DNA of 64,000 nt from Heracleum sosnowskyi (GCA_030848705.1 CM061243.1:105512436-105576435), one strand, 5' to 3'. Numbered from the stretch's first letter, positions 44,653 to 58,334 are shown. Notes: generated by a model not told the origin, from the sequence alone. Translations and numbers: made by a program.

Positions 44653-46717
44653 CTAACACCCAGTAGCGGTAGTCGTCAACATTCTTTTATTCTGTGTCAT
44701 TGGAACAAGGCAGCTGCTGCTTTCTTTACATTTCATCCACCTGGGGACCTCATTCTCTTTTTTGCACCATAGTCGGGATGCTGCTGATCTAAAACCACTT
44801 CTTATATAAGCCACCAAAAGTGTGGCAAGCTCTCTGCAGAACAGAAAAGTGACCAGGCATCTAAATTCATCTAGTTTCATACTCTATTTAATGTTAAAAC
44901 AAACATAGCATCAGACAATTGTCTTTCACTTGCGTCTTCAAATTCTATGTACCTATCAAGATACCTTTCATTTTGGGATACAAGCATATAATACAAAATA
45001 TAATAATGCTATTGAGGTAAATATTGAGCAATGACAAATAAAATTAAGATCTGCGGTTCTCATTGTTTTTCTTGTGCCTGCCTTTAATTACATAATTTAC
45101 AAATTCCTAACAGTAACGTATCTTTGCAGCATGTTCCAAGTTGTTCATGTATCCGTCTCGTCCTAACTTCAAAAAAATATAACTGAACTGTATCTTTTGA
45201 CAGATATAAAGACTAAATTATAAAATACTACTTGCTGATGGGGAGGGCAAGGGTTTAGATAATAGGGTATCGTGACTAACCCAAATAGAAATTCTCACGC
45301 AAAGGAGAAGTAACAGAACTCAATATAATTCAATTTCAATAATCGACTTGAGTTACAAAAACGAATCTTAGTTAAAATAAGCATAAATAACCTTACCTAA
45401 TTGAAACATGACCCTAAAAAGATAAATTTCCTATTTCAAATATAAAATATTTACCTACTATAATAAATAGACTATTCTAGAATCTTTTAATTATCGGGGT
45501 TCCAAAGCCTATTAAAAATTTTAACCCAAGACTCTCTAGTCCTTTTAAAGGGTCGTCCTGAATCACTAGATGGGAAAAGTTCAGGGTGGTGAGAGGCATA
45601 CTCTGGACATTGAGTACTTCACACCTGAAAAAAGTGGTAGAATTTGGCAATATAATCTTCACAAAATCTTAACACAATCTGTAAATTGGAGGTGCAATTA
45701 GCTACCAGAGGTGTTCAACCTAGAATAAGCAAGCAAAATGTGGTCTTAGGAAAGCATCCCATGTTCTGTAAGTTTAGCACACCGCGAAAGCTCTCTAGAA
45801 GTTATATTTTGCAATAGTGAAATCATATATTTCTATCAAGGTTCTTTATAACAAAGACGTCAGTTATCAATTGACTCCATCTCCGTTAAAAGGACATCAT
45901 TAAACAAAACCAAGTACTGAAGTTCTACTGTAAACGAACAAAAAATTACTTCACTGCATATTTAATCCTTTGTTTCTGTCAACATATGGCATTCTCATAT
46001 GCTAGTAAGCTTAGAATTTGCGGCATTTTTCTAAGGTAAGACTGGACAAACAGATTAAGAAAGAGGCACACTTACAAAGGTGAGCAAGGAGATCGACCAC
46101 CATTTACATAGTAAATGAACAAGTATGAATCATAATGCTGCCCATTGATGAAATAAAAGGCATGCAACCTCCGCACACACTGAAAGGACATTTTTTTGTA
46201 CAAGTGGATTGCAGAGTTATTGTAGGAAATGACATGCAGGTAAACTGCCTGGCAAGTTGGGATATTTGAAGCATATTTGATGACCTCTCGAATCAGCGAA
46301 GTAGCTGAAAGTCATGGCAGACCAATTATTGTAAATTTTGTAGGAATGTCGAAACCATGCAACAAAAAAACTGGAGTAAAGAGAAAAAAGATAACCTATG
46401 CCATGATTTCTATAAGAATCTACTACTCCAAGTGTCAATATATAAATTAGTTTTTCGTCCGCTCGTGGTGTCTCAAATCTTAGAAATTCTTCTACCTGCA
46501 AGACAAATATTATGGTAATTAAGATGAATAAAGTTGGCATGCAAAAAATATTAAACTCATAGATTTTAAACCATGTATTATATACCATGTATTCACAAAC
46601 TAATATATCTTTCAATAATGTGGGTTTGTTGCAATGCTAACTAGAATAAAAACCTTTTTATACCGGTTGATTCATTTTTAGAATGTTGAATTTCAACATG
46701 CTGCACTTGAAATGAAA

Positions 46718-46753
<36 letters not shown>

Positions 46754-47361
46754 TTACAAAGAAATTCAATAACTAAACTATACCTACGAATTTCTTATGC
46801 TAAATCTTAAAAAAAATTAGAGCACTGTGAGATTTTGTAAAACACTAAAATGAGATATTTAAACCTGGCCTGAAAGTTAAAAGCTTCATCACTCAGAGAT
46901 AAAGTGGCAAAGAGAATATTGTTAAAAAGCGTTTCTCAAACTATGTTTTCCTTCAATAAAAGATAAATACTTTATCAAGTTCACAGGATATTACACCTGA
47001 GAAGGCTACAGACTCACCTCACTTTCTCTTGCCATATTAATCCTTGCGGTGACAAATCCGATAAGTTCATCGCTCTTACCATTATGCCGATTCCGGTCAA
47101 CAGCTCCCCACGACACTATATCACGACCATGAACGACATTGAGAAAAAACTCAGACTCATACCTAGCAATAAATAAAACTGTTTCTGATAAAGGTCTTCA
47201 CACATGATTCTACTGCCGCTAATGTAATAAAATAGCATGTTTGGATTCTCCAACCTTATGGGAAATAATTCAGCATGTATTTTCTCAATAACCTCTAAAT
47301 CGGATGGCCTTATTGGTCTGTAAGATATGCTTGGACGATGAGATCGTCGGTGGTCAAACAT
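44653..47361 (-). CDS. GNAT N-acetyltransferase, NAA60/MCC1 type
   Basis: Five coding exons, all with GT-AG borders and matching phases: 47255-47361, 47018-47162, 46396-46495, 46076-46304 and 44653-44833, giving 253 residues. It reads ISYRPIRPSDLEVIEKIHAELFP, ESEFFLNVVHGRDIVSWGAVDR, LIYILTLGVVDSYRNHGIA (the acetyl-CoA-binding motif A of GNAT enzymes), VYLHVISYNNSAIHLYKKMSF and LHAFYFINGQHYDSYLF. This matches plant MCC1 (a histone acetyltransferase linked to meiotic crossovers) and the related membrane-bound Nt-acetyltransferase NAA60 along its length. Which of the two is the orthologue cannot be settled here. The C-terminal tail is Cys/Lys-rich and could aid membrane attachment. The frame is complete. 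Confidence 0.92.
46721..46750. repeat. (CA)n microsatellite
   Basis: About 15 CA units in intron 2 of the acetyltransferase gene. Confidence 0.9.
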
Positions 47362-48840
47362 TGAAGAGTGTGGTATCAGTCCCTGAAAAAAATATGTTGT
47401 TTACGAAAATTCAAGTAAATTTTCCTCCATATTTCACAAAGCAGCAAGCACGGCCAATATATAGTAACTGGAACCTCGTAACAATATTTTGGCTTCCATT
47501 TCCTGCTGACTGCCAACTACACATGAAAAACAAGAACTAGTTAGGTGAGTTAATGTAGAACATTGAATAAAAGGAAAACAATAAAAAGATAAGATCGGGT
47601 GGATAAGAGTTTGGTTCACCACTGAGTCACTAACCCTAAATTTCCTGATAGCAAGGGAGAAATATGTTAGACCGCAACCCATAAAATTGGAAAATAAATT
47701 TAAAACTCAATACTTTTTTATTCAAGAAGCTTCTTTATTTATATTTAATTTAAAGACTACATCTCGTAGTAAAGGAGAGAACTCTAGAAGTAAGAATAAT
47801 AAGGTCACTCCTCGTAATCAATATTTACTTTGATGCCAATCAACTACAATAAATTGAGTATAAGAATTAACTCCTGTTGATACACTACTACATAAACTTG
47901 AAAATATCTAAGAATCTCCAGAATATGATTAAATATCACTAAAAATAACAGTTAAGTTTACTCTTAAGTAACAACAGGAAATAGATACATATTAAACAAT
48001 CTGCATCACAAGCCTCATACCATTACAAAAGAGAAACACATGAAGAACCACCTATTTACTAGCAACCAGTGCTGACATTTGCCGTTTTGCACTAATTTTA
48101 ATTGTGCACGCTCAAAATGAATCCAATTTATACAATCCACAAATACCAGGACATGCCACTTAAAGATCATGATTTATTGGTTGCTTTTGGGCTAGCAGAC
48201 TCTGGCTTCTTTTCAATTTGGGATAGACCTAGGTTTTCGATTAGGGATTGTTATTTATAATTTTGGATATGATCAATTATAGAATTTTGAATACTAATCA
48301 TGCCTTCATCGAGGCTTGAACCCTCGAGGGCAATCCGCTAGGCTAAACCTTAAATTAATTAAAATTTTGACCCAGTATCGGCAAGAAGTGTTTATGCACA
48401 CCTTCAAGGGTTTGCTAGTGGACTCAACAAGGACATTTACGAAATGTGTTTGATCCAATTAGGTAGGGACATGGGGTGATCCTAGCATCCCATATTGTAA
48501 TACGTCTACTGTTACTATCGCGAAACAAATTAGCTATCATTTTCAGATCAGGCCTTTAGCTTGGGGCATTACACAACTTAATTCTTAAATCTAGATTATG
48601 GTTGGATAAAAATCAAAGTTGCAGATTGCAATACTTTACAATAAGATTTATTTATATATTTATGATTAAGAGAATTGCTGATACTTGACACATATATAAT
48701 TCATCATAAAACATTTAGAAATATGAAAAATCAACAATACTTACCGAAGTTTGGAAATCCTGCACACGCAAAACTGAAGAGTGTGTAAATGAATCGCGGA
48801 GTGAGTTAACGAATGTATTAGAGATGTGATAATTGCTGTC
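47362..48840 (-). promoter_or_regulatory. 5' leader of the acetyltransferase gene with a 1.36-kb intron
   Basis: An acceptor (TTTTTCAG) at 47383-47384 stands 21 bp before the ATG. A consensus donor (GTAAGT) at 48743-48744 ends a probable non-coding first exon starting somewhere above 48745. Leader introns are common in this gene class. A (CT)n tract on the sense strand (48869-48890) lies just upstream. Confidence 0.6.
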
Positions 48841-48868
48841 AAAGTCAGAAAGATGAGATTACTATATC

Positions 48869-48890
48869 GGAGAGAGAGAGAGAGAGAGAG
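48869..48890. repeat. (GA)n tract near the acetyltransferase promoter
   Basis: About 11 GA units on the plus strand, CT on the gene's strand, near the likely transcription start. Confidence 0.85.
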
Positions 48891-49118
48891 ATGAATTGAG
48901 GTTATATGTACAAGTGATCAGAGGAGGAGGCAAAACAGAGATTGGTAATAAAATTAGACAAATAACACGTAATCATAAAAAAAATTCATAAAAATTAACA
49001 TAATGCAATTTGTTTTTTTTATTGATTGATATAATAATTAATAAAAGAGATTCGCGTATATTTATGTGAATTCCTATTATCAAAATATTCTATTTTTCCG
49101 CTTCACAAATAATTATCA

Positions 49119-49550
49119 CTAGCTTATAACCCTAAGCACGGATTTTTTTAATATTACATAATATTTCTTTTATAGTAAAAATATTTTTATATATTTTTTT
49201 GTATTAATAATAAAAATATATATAATCTAGTGTAATTGACATTTTAATTAAGAAGATATAGTGTTTGATATTTTTTATAATGTATTAATAATTGAAAGAT
49301 ATATAATATTCAGAAGATATATAATTAAAAAAATATTAAGAAGATATATAATTAAAAAATGCAATATTAATGATCGAAATATATATTATACTAATTTTTA
49401 TTTTTAGACGTTTTTATGAAAGTTAATATAATTTCATTAAAAGTTCATGAGCTAGTTACTATATTTTATATTATTTTATTATTTATTAAATATAATAAAT
49501 GATCGAAAATCAAAATTTTCAATGTTTCGGCTATTATATAATAGTATAGA
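49119..49550 (-). mobile_element. Non-autonomous Helitron (family 1)
   Basis: The minus-strand start is TCTATACTATTATATAATAG with CCGAAACATTGAAA next; the end is CTAG|T at 49119. It is flanked A/T with no duplication. 432 bp, non-coding. The 3' hairpin is partly decayed (CCGTGCTTAGGG). Confidence 0.8.
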
Positions 49551-49664
49551 TATGATAAATTTGAAAGTGAGAATCTTATATATTAATAAAGAATATAAAG
49601 ATATTTTCGAATATTTAATATTAATAATTCAAAATTTTGGGAAAATGTTTTCTCTATTAGTAAA

Positions 49665-52380
49665 CTAGTTTACTAAGTCGCGCTTCGCAGCGACTTTATA
49701 ATAATATCTCTAAATTTTCTCAAAAAATATTCTATAAAATACGTTTTTAAATAAAATAATATTTCTAATATAAAATTAAGTTTTGTTTTGAATTATATAT
49801 ATATAAAGTTCTAGATCGTTCAATCAAAAACTACAATTATACCTTCAGAGCTATTAAAATCTTCACTACCTCCAAATCTACTCTGAGTAAGAAAAAAATC
49901 AAAAAATATGAACAAACATCATTTTTGTTGCTGGAAGAATTTTTTATTAATAATGATCTCTTTTTGTTAAAACAAATAACAATAAAAACAACAACCTCTT
50001 CCTTTAAAAAAAAAATTAATGACCTCTTCTCAATATTTATTATTCTTGTATGACTTTTGTTATAGATGCACCGACTTATTGAATTTTGTTAAAAATGCAC
50101 ACACTAAATAAATTCTTCAGTCGAATAAATCTTAACATGATATTTTCGAAATACATACACTATAAATTTCTTAATATACAATTTTTATCTTTGAATTTTC
50201 GTGTATGAATTACATAAAATATATTTTACTAAAAGATATAATCTTTTCTCATAAAAATTAGAGCAATAACTATCTAAACATTAAAAAACAATGGTAAAAT
50301 TTGTTTTTTAAGACATGATGAATTCTCCACTTTCGATTTACCTTGTATACATGTGTATCAACTTTTTTCTTTTTTGAAATTCTGAACAATGCATTCAACT
50401 CAAAAGATCACAAGAAAGTGCCTCCAACAAACACGTAGGAGGTGACGTGAAACAATTTTGGCAATTAACTAAACAAGGGAATCTAGCCAACTCATGGGCT
50501 ACCCTGTTAGCATTTTTCAATTCAAAACTAATAATGTACACGCATAAACATATAAATCAATTCGCAACTGAATGTACATGAAAATCACCTTGCTCAACCT
50601 ATTATTTTAACTGATTAACTGATGAATCCTCGTCCTTATTAATCCATGTCTTAACTCAATCAACACTAATAGCAAATAACTTGTCTTGTCAAAGATTTTA
50701 ATATGATCCTGCATTAGGATACAAACAAACGTAATAAGATAAATAACATAAAGGAAAAAGTCGCATACTCATATACACACTTTTAATATGAACAACCAAA
50801 AAAGTAAAGAAGAACAATGTTGACAACAAAAATTGCAGTAGACAATTAAGAGAGTTTAGGTGTATATTTATACTATTAATTAGCTTTTTATATGAAAGTA
50901 TTAAAGGTAATTAATTATTTACCAAGTTATTACTTAATTTCTTATGCAAGACCGATCTAATTTCTTAACTTCTTATTTACCAATATGTTCTTGTATTTTC
51001 TATTATATTACATTACATTAAAAAGGAAAGTTTATGAGAGCATAATGTTAAGATGTTAATTTCATTTGAAAAGAAATATTATGAGAATATCTAGATAATA
51101 ATAAAGGGAAGTTCAAAATAATGTAAAGTAATACACTTTTTTTTAATTTAGATATTTGAAGGCAGGAATATTATAATTGAATATTTAGTTTCCTCCATTT
51201 ATAATATTTAGTTTTCTCCATTAGTAAAGATCTATTGTATATTTACTTTCTCCATTAGTAGAGATTTTAAATGCAAGAATATTATATTTACTTTCCTCCA
51301 TTGGTAGAGATTTTAAATGCAAGAATATTGAAATTGTATATTTAGTTTCTTCCATTAGTAAATATTTAAAAGGCAAATGAGATTTTTTCTAATTTTTGGT
51401 ATTAATTACTTAATTTCTTATGCAAGACCGATCTAATTTCTTAACTTCTTATTTATCAAAACGTTCCTATATTTTCTATTATATCACATTAAAAAAAAAG
51501 TTTAGGAGAAGAGAATGTTAAGATGTTAATTTCATTTGAAAAGAAATATTATGAGAATATTTAGATAATAATATAGGAAAGTTTAAAATAATGTACGGTA
51601 ATACACTTTTAATAATTTAGATATTTTGAAGGCAAGAATATTATAATCGAAAATTTAGTTTCCTCCATTAGAGATATTTAGTTTCCTCCATCAGTAAAGA
51701 TCTATTGTATATTTACTTTCTCTATTAGTAGATATTTTAAATGCAAGAATATTATATTTACTTTCCTCTATTAGTAGAGATTTTAAATGCAAGAATATTG
51801 AAATTGTATATTTAGTTTTCTCCATTAGTAAATATTTAAAAGACAGTTGAGATTTTTTCTAGTTTTTGGTATTAATTACTTAATTTCTTATACAAGACCG
51901 ATCTAATTTATTAACTTCTTATTTATCAAAATGTTCATGTATTTTCTATTATATTACATAAAAAATGAAAGTTTAGGAGAACAGTATGTTAAGATAGTAA
52001 TTTCATTAAAACAATATTATGAGAATATTTAGATAATAATATAGGAAAGTTCAAAATAATGTAAGGTAGTACACTTTTTTCTAATTTAGATATTTTGAAG
52101 GCAAGAATATTATAATTGAATATTTAGTTTCTTCCATTAGTGATATTTAGTTCCCTACATTAGTAAAGATCTATTGTATATTATTTTCTCCATTAGTAGG
52201 GATTTTAAATGCAAAAATATTATATGTTTCCTCTATTAGTAAGTATTTAAAAGATAATTGAGATTTTTTCGAATTTTTAATATTATTAATTCAAAATTTT
52301 GAGAAAATTAGAAAAATAGAACGAAGCGATCTGAGAGCCACATCACCGCCCCCGTCTTCTCCTTTATATAATAGTATTGA
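49665..52380 (-). mobile_element. Helitron (family 2) with internal tandem repeats of about 475 bp
   Basis: The minus-strand start is TCAATACTATTATATAAAGG with AGAAGACGGGGGCGG next. The 3' end has the hairpin GTCGC-TGCGAAGC-GCGAC and CTAG|T at 49665. Flanks are A and T. At 2.7 kb its left half has no genes, and its right half is three tandem units of about 475 bp. No RepHel helicase coding is seen. Confidence 0.85.
50925..52300. repeat. Three tandem units of about 475 bp inside a Helitron
   Basis: Each unit starts near TTAATTTCTTATGCAAGACCG (units at about 50930, 51405 and 51875), continues with GTTAAGATGTTAATTTCATT and ends with several TTTCCTCCATTAGTA phrases. The third unit is shortened. 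Confidence 0.8.
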
Positions 52381-54449
52381 TATTTTAAAGGCATATTTTC
52401 AAATCTTGGATATTAATATTCAAAATTATATGTGTTGAAAATATTATTTTATAATTAAAAATAATAAAATAAGTTTTAAAATAAATAAGTAAGGGTTGTT
52501 GGAAAATGAAAGATTTTAGTAACAACAAATAAAAAAGGTAACATATTTTAATTGACAAAGGGAATTGCCCGACATTAAAAAATGTTTTAAAATAAATAAA
52601 TAAGACGTATCCATGATATTTTTGGAAAAATGAGAGATTTTAGTAAGAACAAATAGGAAAGATAACATGTTTTAATTGAAAAGGATAATTTCCCGTCATA
52701 TTTTTGGAAAAAAAGTGGATTTTGTTATAAAAAATTAGAAAATTGTGTTTTAATTATAAATTAGCCTATAACCCGTGCAGGAGATTAAAAACTGACAGAC
52801 TAAAAACATTAATGAGAATGGAAAATATTAAATAAAGAATAAAAATCAATATAATAAATTAGAAAATTAGAAACTTAAATATTAATTGGAACATAGAAAA
52901 AATAAATAAATAATACAAATGGGGTTGATGAAGATAAATGGGACATTATTAATTTTATTTTATTATTTATTAATAATAATGACAAATAGAAAAGCTAACA
53001 TGTTTTAATTAAAAAAAAGTAATTGGTCGTGATATTTTTTAAAAGTATTTTAATTTTATTAAATGTATTTGTTAAAAAAATATGTTAGCATGTTAAAACA
53101 TGTAAACTTTTTTAAATAATTAAAAGCAATAAAAATAAGTTTTAAAATAAATAAATAAGGGTTGCACCTAATATTTTTGGAAAAAAGAGATTTTAGGGAG
53201 AACAAATATAAAAGGTAATATGTTTTGATTTAAAGATAATTGACCGCGCTATTTTTGGAAAATAAGTAGATTTTGTTAGAAAAAAATAAAAAAAAATGTT
53301 GGCATGAGCTTTTTTAAATAATTAAAAGTATTAAAATAAGTTTTAAAATAAATAAATAAGGGTTGCACCTGATATTTTTGGAAAATAGAGATTTTAGTGA
53401 GAAAAAATATAAAAGGTAATATGTTTTAATTTATATAATTGTCCGTGTTATTTTTGGAAAAGAAGTAGATTTTTTTAGAAAAAAGTGTTTTTTTTGCTAA
53501 GTTAGAAAAAAATGTTTTAATTGTAAAAGACAAATAATTAGGACAAATAGAAAAATTAACATGTTTTAATTAAAAAAGGTAATTGTACGTGATATTTTTA
53601 GAAGTTTTTTAATTATATTAATTGTATGTGATAAAAAAGGCTAGCATTTTAGAATAGGTAAGTTTTTTAAAATAATTAAAAGCATTAAAATAGGTTTTAA
53701 AATAAATAAATAAGGGTTGCACATGATATTTTTGGAAAAGAAAGATTTTAGTGAAAACAAATATAAAAGGTAATATGTTTTAATTTAAAGGTAATTGTCC
53801 GTAATATTTTTGGAAAATGAATAGATTTTGTTAGGAAAAAGTAAAAAAAAAATACGTTGGCATGGGCTTTTTTAAATAACTAGGTTACTGAGCCGCGCTT
53901 CGCAGCGGCATTAGAATATATTTATTTAGAAAAAAAATATTAGAATATAAATTGTGAAATAAATATCTATAAAATTATATAAATTATCAAATAAAATATA
54001 TTCTGTAAAATTTGCATTTGGTTAAGTAATATTATAAATTATTTATATATTCTTTTTGTTTATAGAGTTTGATTTTTTTATTTTCTTGGACCGATATCAT
54101 TGTCATATATATTAAAAAAATTATATTGATAAAAATCAATATAAACATATAATATTACTATTTTCTCAGGGATGACACATACGGTGTATCCAGATTTGTA
54201 TAAATTTTATTATTTCTTGTGGTAGAAAAACTAATTGTATCTGCATTTAAGAGTAAATAAATGGTTAAAAAACTAATATAAGAATTAAGTCAATAATATC
54301 AATGAAACAAATATTTGTATAATATGTAATGATATTCGTTCAATCGAGATAAGATAGATTTATATATGTGCAATTTCTAAAACTATATATTATAAAAACA
54401 TTAATAAAGATAATTACTTTTAAATTTTTTAATCTGGGTAGATGTGACA

Positions 54450-55330
54450 ATTATTATATAGGGTCCACCATCCTCCTTGTATAAATTTTTATCAACCATC
54501 TCGACCAACTTTTCCCACAAAGTTATGGTACTGGTGATGGAGCTGTTTAAGAAAAAAATTAGAACAAATTAAATAAGTAAAACAAATAAATTGGGGTAAC
54601 CAAAGAAGTAATATAAAATTACAAGAACAATAAAAAACAATTAACAGTTATATTAAAATTAATATAATGCATAACTTATAATTTGTGACAATTTTGAGAT
54701 CTCTTTTTTACAACCGCCTTTGACAACTTCAATGCCACCCAAGTAGGTCAAACAGCCTACAACATCTAAATCAACATAGAAAAAATAATATTATAATATG
54801 ATAGTTTGAATTATAACTTATATAATAGTATTATTTATATATTACTCTAATATATTATTGCATCAATCATATCCGGATATATGAACTGAAATCCATGCAG
54901 TGTTGACGATGCATTCTTCCAATCTCTTAGGCAAAGTTATGCGTATGAAGAGCAATTTAGACCCATGTGATAGTGGTCTATATTTTCCTGTACTTGAAAC
55001 AACTTTCAGATTTTTGATGCTGTACACGGAGCCTTCCTCTAAAAGATTTTTGAACCGAGAGACCAGAATCTGCGGGACCGGATCGTAGCATGGATCAAAT
55101 TTTTCTGTCATACAACATATCTTAGAAAAGTTAATAACATCATACAATTTGAAAAACTAATAAGTTATAAGTATATTGATTTATTAACCTTTTCATTGAT
55201 CAAAATCATGTCAAGACTGATCAGTTCTTCAATATTTGGATTGACAGATTCCCACATTCTACACACTCGTACTCTTATCATCCAGGTATAGTTGTTGTCT
55301 TCAAAGCATCCAACATGTGTAGGCCAGAGT
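54450..55330 (-). pseudogene. RPA70-like OB-fold (DUF223-type) gene remnant in a Helitron
   Basis: Minus-strand fragments in the order expected for plant Helitron-borne RPA1-like proteins: about 55194-55320 (IRVRVCRMWESVNPN, ELISLDMILINEK, then a GT donor); 54863-55110 (ILVSRFKNLLEEGSVYSIKN, KVVSSTGKYRPLSHGSKLLF); about 54710-54775 (DVVGCLTYLGGIEVVKGG); and about 54450-54560 (TITLWEKLVEMVDKN). Plant autonomous Helitrons are known to carry RPA-like single-strand DNA-binding genes next to RepHel. Here only this OB-fold region survives, without helicase. Splice borders between the fragments look real, so decay is recent or partial. Confidence 0.7.
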
Positions 55331-55459
55331 TGTATTGATTGTAAATATGGTTGTAAAAATTTGAAGTTATGTAAAAAAGTTTCGGTGTATATTTTTTGTT
55401 ATGAATGACCATTAATTTATAGGTGTTTGTAAGGTGATTAACATGGAAATCCATTATGT

Positions 55460-56640
55460 TTAAAAGTCAAGAAGTATTATAAAAGAAAAGTTCTATAAAG
55501 TTTGAAAATAATAAAAAAAAAAAGTTCTATCAAGTTTGAAAATAATAAAAGAAAGTTCTATAAAGTTTGAAAATAATAAAAGAATGTTATATTAAGTTTG
55601 AAAATAATAAAAGAAAGTTTTATCAAGTTTTAAAATAATAAAAGAAAGTTCTATCAAGATTGAAAATAATAAAAGAGAAAATTGCAATTATTAACATAAG
55701 ATCCTAAAAATTCGAAAATAATAAGGAAGTTGTAATTTTCTAAATCAAATAAAGTTCTATCAAGTTTGAAAATAATAAAAGAAAGTTCTATTAAGATTGA
55801 AAATAATAAAAAAGAAAATTGTAATTATTAACATAAGAGCCTACAAATTCAAAAATAATAAGGAAGTTGTAATTTTCTAAATAAAAGAAAGTTCTATCAA
55901 ATCCTACAAATTCGCTATCAAGTTTGAAAATAATAAAAGAAAGTTCTATCAAGCCTACAAATTCGAAAATAATAAGGAAGTTGTAATTTTCTAAATCAAA
56001 GAAAGTTCTATCAAGTTTATAAATTCGAAAATAATAAGGAAGTTGTAATTTTCTAAATTAAAGAAAGTTCTATCAAGTCCTACAAATTCGAAAATAATAA
56101 GGAAGTTGTAATTTTCTAAATCAAAGAAATTTTCTAAATCAAAGAAAGTTCTATCAAGTTCTACAAATTCGAAAATAATAAGGAAGTTGTAATTTTCTAA
56201 TTCAAAGAAAGTTCTATCAAGTTTGAAAATAATAAAATAATGTTCTATCAAGCCTACAAATTCGAAAATAATTAAAGAAAGTTCTATCAAGTCCTACAAA
56301 TTCGAAAATAATAACGAATCAAAGAAAGTTCTATCAAGTTCTACAAATTCGAAAATAATAAGAAAGTTGTAATTTTCTAATTCAAAGAAAGTTCTATCAA
56401 GTTTGAAAATAATAAAATAAAGTTCTATCAAGCCTACAAATTCAAAAATAATAAGGAAGTTGTAATTTTCTAAATCAAAGAAAGTTCTATCAAGTCCTAC
56501 AAATTCGAAAATAATAAGGAAGTTGTAATTTTCTAAATCAAAGAAAGTTCTATCAAGTTTGAAAATAATAGAAGAAAGTTCTATCAAGTTTGAAAATAAT
56601 AAAAGTGTAATTTTCAATTTTCTTCCTACAAAATCGAAAA
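55460..56640. repeat. Minisatellite inside the RPA-bearing Helitron
   Basis: Dozens of copies of AAAGTTCTATCAAGTTTGAA with AATAATAAAAG, mixed with CCTACAAATTCGAAAATAAT and GGAAGTTGTAATTTTCTAAA. Minus-strand readings give Phe/Leu/Ile-rich false frames. Related to the GTTCTATTTGAAGTAGAATA repeats in the Helitron at 10359. Confidence 0.85.
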
Positions 56641-56988
56641 TAATAAAGGAAGTTGTAATTATTAAAATTAAAAATTGTAAAAAATTGAGAAAATTAGAAA
56701 AATAGAACGGAACGATTCTAGAGGCGCCACCTCAACGCCCCCGTCTTCTCCTTTATATAATTATATTGATTAAAAGTATTAAAATAGATTTTCAAATAAA
56801 TAAATAAGGGTTGCACCTGATATTTTGAAAAATTGAGATTTTAGTGAGAACAACTTTTAGGTAATATGTTTTGATTTAAATAATTGCCCGTGATATTTTT
56901 GGAAATGGAGTAGATATTGTTAGAAAAAAGTGTTTCAATTGTAAAAGTCAAATAATTAGGGCAAATAGAAAACCTAACATGTTTTAGT

Positions 56989-58286
56989 TCAGACATCTCA
57001 GATAAGATCCTAGTATTTTCAGCAGTTTGACTTCTAAAGCTAATATGTAATGACTTTAGAAAACGTCTTAACTCAGAAGCATTATCAGTATCAAAATCAA
57101 AGATAGTATTTAGTACCTTATCATCAGGAGCAGCAGTTACATCAGCATTGGCCATTAGAGCATAGTTGACCACCTCAGTATCAGATTCTGAGGAAGAGTC
57201 CATCCAATCCTTGCTTGATGTGATAAGTGCCTTCGTCTTCTTGCACTCAGAAGCAAAGTGACCCATACCATTGCACTTGTAGCATCTAACCTTTGACTTG
57301 TCAAATTTGCTACCCTTGCTGTCCTTTTTGATATACTTATCTTTGTTTGGATTGAAATCCTTTTTCTGAAAGTTGCCTTGTCTTCTATTCTTCTTGAACT
57401 TCATCCTTCTGAAGTTTCTGACAATCATAGCAACCATCTCTTCCATGTATGAGTCAGAAGAATCATCATCAGTATTGGCATCAGCATTGCCATCAGTATC
57501 TGATGAAGAGTCATCAGGATCTGACTCAACTATTCTTGTTTTACTTCTAGAGACCTCCATAACTTTTCCTTTTGATTTAGCCTCTGCTTTCAAAGCAATT
57601 GATTTTGCCTTGTTGCTTTTCTTGTTCTTTCTCTGTTGAACTTCAAGATCATGAGTTCTTAGCATCCCATAGACTTCATCAAGAGACACAGTGTTAAGAT
57701 CATACTGATGTCTAATGATCGATGTCTGAGTGTCCCATTCTTCAGGTAAAGCTCTTAGAAACTTGGTGTTTGAATCTTCAGTTTCATATTCCTTGTCAAC
57801 TAAAGATAAACTGTTCAATAGTGTCAGAAATCTATCATATAGATCAGTAAGGCTCTCATCGGGTCTTGCATCAAATTGTTCATATTCTTGAATCAAAAGA
57901 GCCCTTCTGTTTTTCTTGACAGATGCAGATCCCTGGCACTGAGTTTCCAAAGTATCCCATATTTCTTTTGAAGACTTGCATGCAATCACTCTGTTTGACA
58001 TGACAGCATCAAGACTACCGTGTAAGATATTCTTTATCTTTGGTTCCCTGAGTACATGAGCTTTTTCTTCTGGAGTCCATTCACTTTTAGCCTTGACCAC
58101 ATAATGTTCAGGTACTGTATCTGTTCGTTCTACAATTCGTGTAGGAATATATGGTCCATCACGAATCCTGTCCAAATAGTCAGGATCCATAGCCTCCAGG
58201 TACATCAGCATCTTTACCCTCCATGTTGGATATTCTGATTTCTTCAAGATGAGAATCTTCATGCTTTCATACTTGGTTGTCGACAT
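56989..58286 (-). pseudogene. Copia Gag, C-terminally truncated
   Basis: About 430 residues from MSTTKYESMKI: the copia Gag core (SEYPTWRVKMLMYLEAMDPD, SSKEIWDTLETQCQG, KFLRALPEEWDTQTS), an Asp/Ser-rich linker, the CCHC knuckle CYKCNGMGHFASEC and an Asp-rich tail. After LSEMSEL the frame leaves Gag and enters Helitron sequence for about 40 codons. No internal stop, so it is quite young. It is diverged from the Gag at 22120 and belongs to another family of the same lineage. Confidence 0.88.
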
Positions 58287-58322
58287 CTTTAGATCGTATC
58301 TGATTCAGAATTAAATCAGTTT

Positions 58323-58334
58323 GCTCTGATACCA
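58323..58334 (-). promoter_or_regulatory. Primer binding site of the truncated copia element
   Basis: Minus-strand TGGTATCAGAGC, a perfect initiator-Met tRNA match, next to the LTR. Confidence 0.88.

Larger units (their letters stand above)
53880..56769 (-). mobile_element. Helitron (family 2) carrying an RPA-like gene remnant
   Basis: The 5' end is TCAATATAATTATATAAAGG followed by AGAAGACGGGGGCG. The 3' end has the hairpin GCCGCTGCGAAGCGCGGC and CTAG|T at 53880. Flanks are A and T. Removing it rejoins AAATAA and TTAAAAGTATTAAAA, a sequence found intact in neighbouring repeats, which proves the insertion. It holds an RPA-like remnant and a minisatellite. Confidence 0.88.

Noticed and set aside
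48290..48400. Minus-strand sequence with tRNA-like A box (TAGCCTAGCGG) and B box (GGTTCAAGCC), a possible SINE
   Set aside because: The boxes are only about 12 bp apart, too close for a tRNA or usual SINE, and no poly-A tail or target duplication was found.
55991..56617. Minus-strand frames rich in Phe, Leu and Ile
   Set aside because: They are readings of the AAAGTTCTATCAAG minisatellite inside a Helitron, with no domain and no start context.
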